The notes beneath the pieces were generated by a model that was not told the DNA's origin, ran no database searches, and was given only the letters and a program-made list of their open reading frames with translations. Below are positions 60,391-64,000 of a stretch of DNA of 64,000 nt, piece by piece. Every line of letters begins with the position of its first letter. The first letter of the stretch is position 1. This DNA comes from Pinus tabuliformis (lineage: Eukaryota; Streptophyta; Pinopsida; Pinales; Pinaceae). The translations under genes and the position numbers were made by a program. The stretch is taken from positions 887,640,184-887,704,183 of the forward strand of contig CM062817.1 of the NCBI GenBank assembly GCA_031772625.1. Reading direction: 5' to 3'.

Positions 60391-62714
60391 AGGAAGATTG
60401 AAGAACAATCATCTATGAAAGGAATGAGAAGCATAAGGCAGGTTAGAAGGTTTGTTCAAAGCCTGTAAAGCAGCCGAGTTCATCAGTAGAGGAAGGACTC
60501 TGTCAATCTGCATTTTCTCTCTGTGTTTAAGGCTGAAATCAGTGTATTATATGAAAGAGACCGAAAGGCTTATATTATATCAGATGTGAAGGCCGGAGTT
60601 TCCTCATTGTATTGTGCTAGAAGTTAAGGAAAAATAACACTGAAGTTTTCTTTTTTTTTATGATCCTAGACAGAGGGCAAACTCTGTGATAGTTTTCAGA
60701 GGTTTGAGAATGAGTTTCAGAAGCACATCTTCATGTGAATTCCTGTGACATGACATACCTCTCTGTGATGCAAGTTTCTATGGTAACATACCTCTCTGTG
60801 ATGCGAGTCCCTGTGGACATTAGAAATATTTTAAGATCTGAATTACATCATCTCTCCAACATCCGAAATGACACCTCTTTGAGGATTCCGAATTCCTTTT
60901 TTCTTTAGACATATGACATTCATAAGAGCTACCTGTGGAATCTATAAAATTTTGTGGACCTGTGATAAGGACATGAAGCACCTTATGTGTGGAACCATGC
61001 AAATATTACAAAGAAACTACAAGGTTGAAAGTTATATCTCTGTGATCTATTAAAGAAATGTGATCTGAATTATCTGCAGAAGGACCAAGACAAACTTTCT
61101 GAACATCACTATATGACAGCAAGGAGGAAGAGCAGCATTGGATCGTTGATCTGCTCACTCAACAGGTTTGGAACGCAGAAATGAAGACACAATCACCAAA
61201 TTCAAATGCAAGTATCTTTGTGGAAAAATTGTGAATTTGAGGGCTTATAAGACTCTGGAATTATGCAAACTGTCACTAAAATAAATCTAAGAGGCATCCA
61301 AGCTTCCTCTATAATTTCACTCATCCAAACTCATCTCTAAAGCACCTTATGCGAATCTTGCAGCATTCCTTATGCAAGTCCTTCATATAATTTCAGTAAT
61401 CTGAGTTTTTGTGTTGATGTTTTGGTGATCCAAATGACATCTAAAATAAGTGTGAAGGTCTGTAGCTGATATCTGAAATAGCATTATTGCATCTCGGTAT
61501 TGTTCATAACACAAGCCCCCTTCTTCCTTAACAGATTTGAGGTCCGAAGTATGCATCCCTGAAGAGAAGTATGATTGAAGGACTGAATATACTGGTTGTA
61601 GATAATTCGAATATAGGATCCTTCTAGAGTTCATCTCTGTGGTTCATATCCTAGTCTGAAGGCAGAAAGTCTGAAGCACTTCTATTGAAGGAATACAATA
61701 TACATAAGTGAAAGAAGAACCAAATAACCTTTGTTGCAAAAGGAGTGGATCCCTGTGATAAAAAACGGTAAGGATGAAAGAGGTATGTATAACCTCTGTT
61801 CATTTCAAAGTTGTCTTCAAACCAATGTCAATTATATTGAATAGTATGCTAATTCTACTAGGGAATAACATGATCTCTTGAAGGATAAGTGTCATTTGTG
61901 TAGATATGTTAGAAATCGTTCATATGTTAAGCATTCAAAGTTTTTCCCTACATATGAAGACTAGGTCTTTGCGATCAAATGAAATGAAAACCATCTCATG
62001 TATAGAAGGCTTGTCAATAGAATTTCTAGGGTTTGCAACTAACAAAGTTGTGTATTGTAGAAATTGCAACTTTTAAAGAATGGCAAGACATGAAGACTTT
62101 GGAACTTGAAGCATCTAGGGTTTGTAAACCCTAGCAAAGATTTGAATTAGAAAACCCCTAGGAACAAAAACCCTTACTAATTGTTTCCACTGAAAGAAGA
62201 AGATCTAGCTCTTGAAGATGACAGAAATGACATCATGGTAATGTGAGGACAAGATTGATGAAAAAGTCCAAGATTAAGAGGGAGTTGACCTTTCTCAAAG
62301 GTAAGTACTCTACATCTCCTTAATTACTATTATTGCTATTGTCTTTGTACTTTGCTTAACTATATTTTTTCTTTCATAGCCTCCTAATAAAGCTTGCAGG
62401 TCAATAATAAGAACTACGTAAGCTTTGACAGCAAATGAAAGATTGTAGCAAAGCACGAAGACTTTCCTAGAAGATGCAAAAGAAGTTTGCTTTGAGATAG
62501 CAGCATGAAGGTTCTCCCAGTAAGAGGGAAAGGATCATGTTAAGACGAATGTCTCAATTAGAAAAGAAAAAAATCTCCATATTTTTGAAGAAGCTTCATG
62601 ATTAAAGAAGGCCTCGTACTTTGAAGGACTCGTGAAGAAATATTGACTTCAAAGGGAGCTGGAGGCAAAAGTTGACATGTAGGATCTTACACTACAACGT
62701 GAGACTTCAGAATA
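60391..62714 (+). other. Unreadable internal region of element L
   Basis: Leader phrases like those of the LTR array occur to about 60820. A faint knuckle-like phrase (KCHLCRYVRNRSYVKH) appears near 61887-61935. Otherwise no domain could be recognised. Confidence 0.4.
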
Positions 62715-62951
62715 CATTGTTTGGGTTGGCAGTGCTAATGATGAGAAGAGATGCTACTAATGGTTGGGATCTGGTTCCAGGAAGAGCATGAAGCAGAATT
62801 TTGTTGCACTACAAAGGCAAAAGATGTGGCAGTTGGTACAATTAGCTACGAAGTTGTTTGGGTCCGTAAAATGTTTGATGGACTATTTGATGATGTGATG
62901 GACTCAATCGTGATTCTCTACAAAGATTGTCAAGAACCTGGCTTTTCTTAG
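62715..62951 (+). pseudogene. Copia RNase H remnant of element L
   Basis: WVGSANDEKRC corresponds to the DWAGS-x-DDRKST motif, and EAEFCCTTKAKDVAVGTISY then VWVRKMFDGLFD to the AEAEY...WLRKLLxxLF segment of Copia RNase H, ending ILYKDCQ (usual CDNQS). Broken. Confidence 0.7.
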
Positions 62952-62988
62952 AAGATGGAAGAGCTTAATGATTCAAGAGTATGGTGCA

Positions 62989-64000
62989 TGTTTCCCACCA
63001 TTTTGTGGGTGATATCCCTAGGAGAATTTTTTTCTCCAAGATGGTCCTCAGTCGGCAATCAACAACCCCTTGCAACCACCAGCTAGCTCACTGTGCCATT
63101 TCTCCGCCACCTGAACAAGCCATGTGGTCCCTCGCCCATCTACCATGATCATATGTTTGAAGGTGGGCCTCCCATACCTAAAGGTATGCATTGTCATTTG
63201 GTAATTGAATATTGCAGTTTGCTTATCATGGACACTTCTGGGCATGGATTAATGGGGGGATTCAGCGAAAAGAATGGGCTAGGTCTGTGTTCCTGTCCCC
63301 TAGAGCCCTTTTGGATATTAGCCTTGCATTCTAGTCCCATGGGATCTCTTTTACTGACCATTTGACTTTAGGGATAGTATTTCACAGGAAACCCCAATTT
63401 TGTTTGTGTGGTCCTGCTCCCTTATCCGCTTATATTACCCCCCTTGGGTCCACATTCCTCCACTGAGTCCACATAGTGTAAGCTCACCCCTTCCCCTTGC
63501 CTCCACCTTGGATTAGGCCTGGAATGATGCCCCAGAGGTTGATGCAGCGAAAAAAGGGATAAAAGCATATTTGGCCACATTCAACAGGAAAATGTACCAC
63601 AAATGCAAAAGAAGGCTAGTACAAACACATTTAACACGTGGGCAAAAGTCAATACATGAGCTCTACCCCATCATCATGGTCATCACCCTAGTTCCTACAG
63701 GTTCTATGAGCTTCCTTCATCATATAGGAACCCATGATTGTCCCAACCCCTGGTGAGAAATGAACTTCCCTACCATAAAAGGGGGTATTCACTACTATAT
63801 CTTATGCATCATGCTCTTACCCCTTGAGCCCCGAGCAATTAATCAAAGAAAATCATAAAAAGGAAAAAGGCATATAAAGAAGGGTGGAAAAATCAATGCC
63901 GGGGCACCTCATATACCACGATTGCTCCCTCCTATACATTATAAACCCAAGTGTGGGCTTCCCTTTTATTAGCTACCCTTGTACCCCAGCATGTGGCCCA
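62989..64000 (+). repeat. LTR of family B, opposite orientation, cut by window edge
   Basis: TGTTTCCCACCATTTTGTGG and the following kilobase are the reverse complement of the end of the LTR at 1-2169. Since the outer TG end abuts unrelated Copia sequence, this is a 5' LTR of an element continuing beyond the window, or a solo LTR. Confidence 0.85.

Larger units (their letters stand above)
59393..62988 (+). mobile_element. Decayed Copia element L
   Basis: The 5' LTR (59393-60377, TGTTGAAAT...ATTTCAACA) is followed at once by a tRNA-Met primer site. The internal region is largely unreadable but ends with a Copia RNase H remnant on the same strand. The 3' LTR is not seen because an LTR of family B starts at 62989. 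Bases left of the LTR are ATGTC. Heavily broken. Confidence 0.7.

Overview
This window looks like nuclear DNA from a plant with a very large genome, most likely a conifer or other gymnosperm. That is inferred from dense, old, deeply nested LTR retrotransposons, Copia and chromovirus families with initiator-tRNA-Met primer sites, and a single trace of a plant-type host gene; the species cannot be named from the sequence. Nearly all of the 64 kb is retrotransposon fossil. I saw no rRNA, tRNA or CRISPR, and no complete host gene.

Layout. 1-11575 is a Ty3/gypsy element (family B, minus strand) with LTRs of about 3 kb and a 2-kb internal region holding only gag-like sequence; it runs off the left edge. 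A Copia-type gag-only element (A1, 6515-10844, TSD AGGGT) sits in its right LTR. 11576-15262 holds the 3' end of a plus-strand Copia element (P) that interrupts a minus-strand Copia element (N). 15883-45701 is a decayed plus-strand Ty3/gypsy element (H) that has received two solo LTRs (I, 18873-21248; F, 21870-23010) and a 20.7-kb chromovirus (C, 24901-45642, TSD CAGGG). C itself contains A2 (in its 3' LTR), a solo LTR E carrying A3 (in its integrase) and a compact chromovirus D (in its gag). 45702-55112 is a mosaic of LTR fragments and a second gag-only element (J) that carries K and A4. 55113-59392 is the least repetitive part: LTR-like sequence, a gypsy integrase scrap, small tandem repeats and three consecutive exons of a major-facilitator (HIAT1/MEE15-like) transporter on the minus strand. 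59393-62988 is a decayed plus-strand Copia element (L), cut by an LTR of family B in the opposite orientation (62989 to the right edge).

The most interesting signal is family A (four copies, A1-A4) with its relatives J and K. These LTR elements have PBS, PPT, TATA box and 5-bp TSDs, but encode only a gag of about 288 residues. The reading frame ends at the same C-terminus (…KWGD-I-[EK]-L, stop) in every copy, so the absence of pol looks ancestral. They would depend on enzymes supplied in trans, as described for TR-GAG elements. Insertion order can be read from target-site duplications and gives a four-deep nest: H > C > E > A3.
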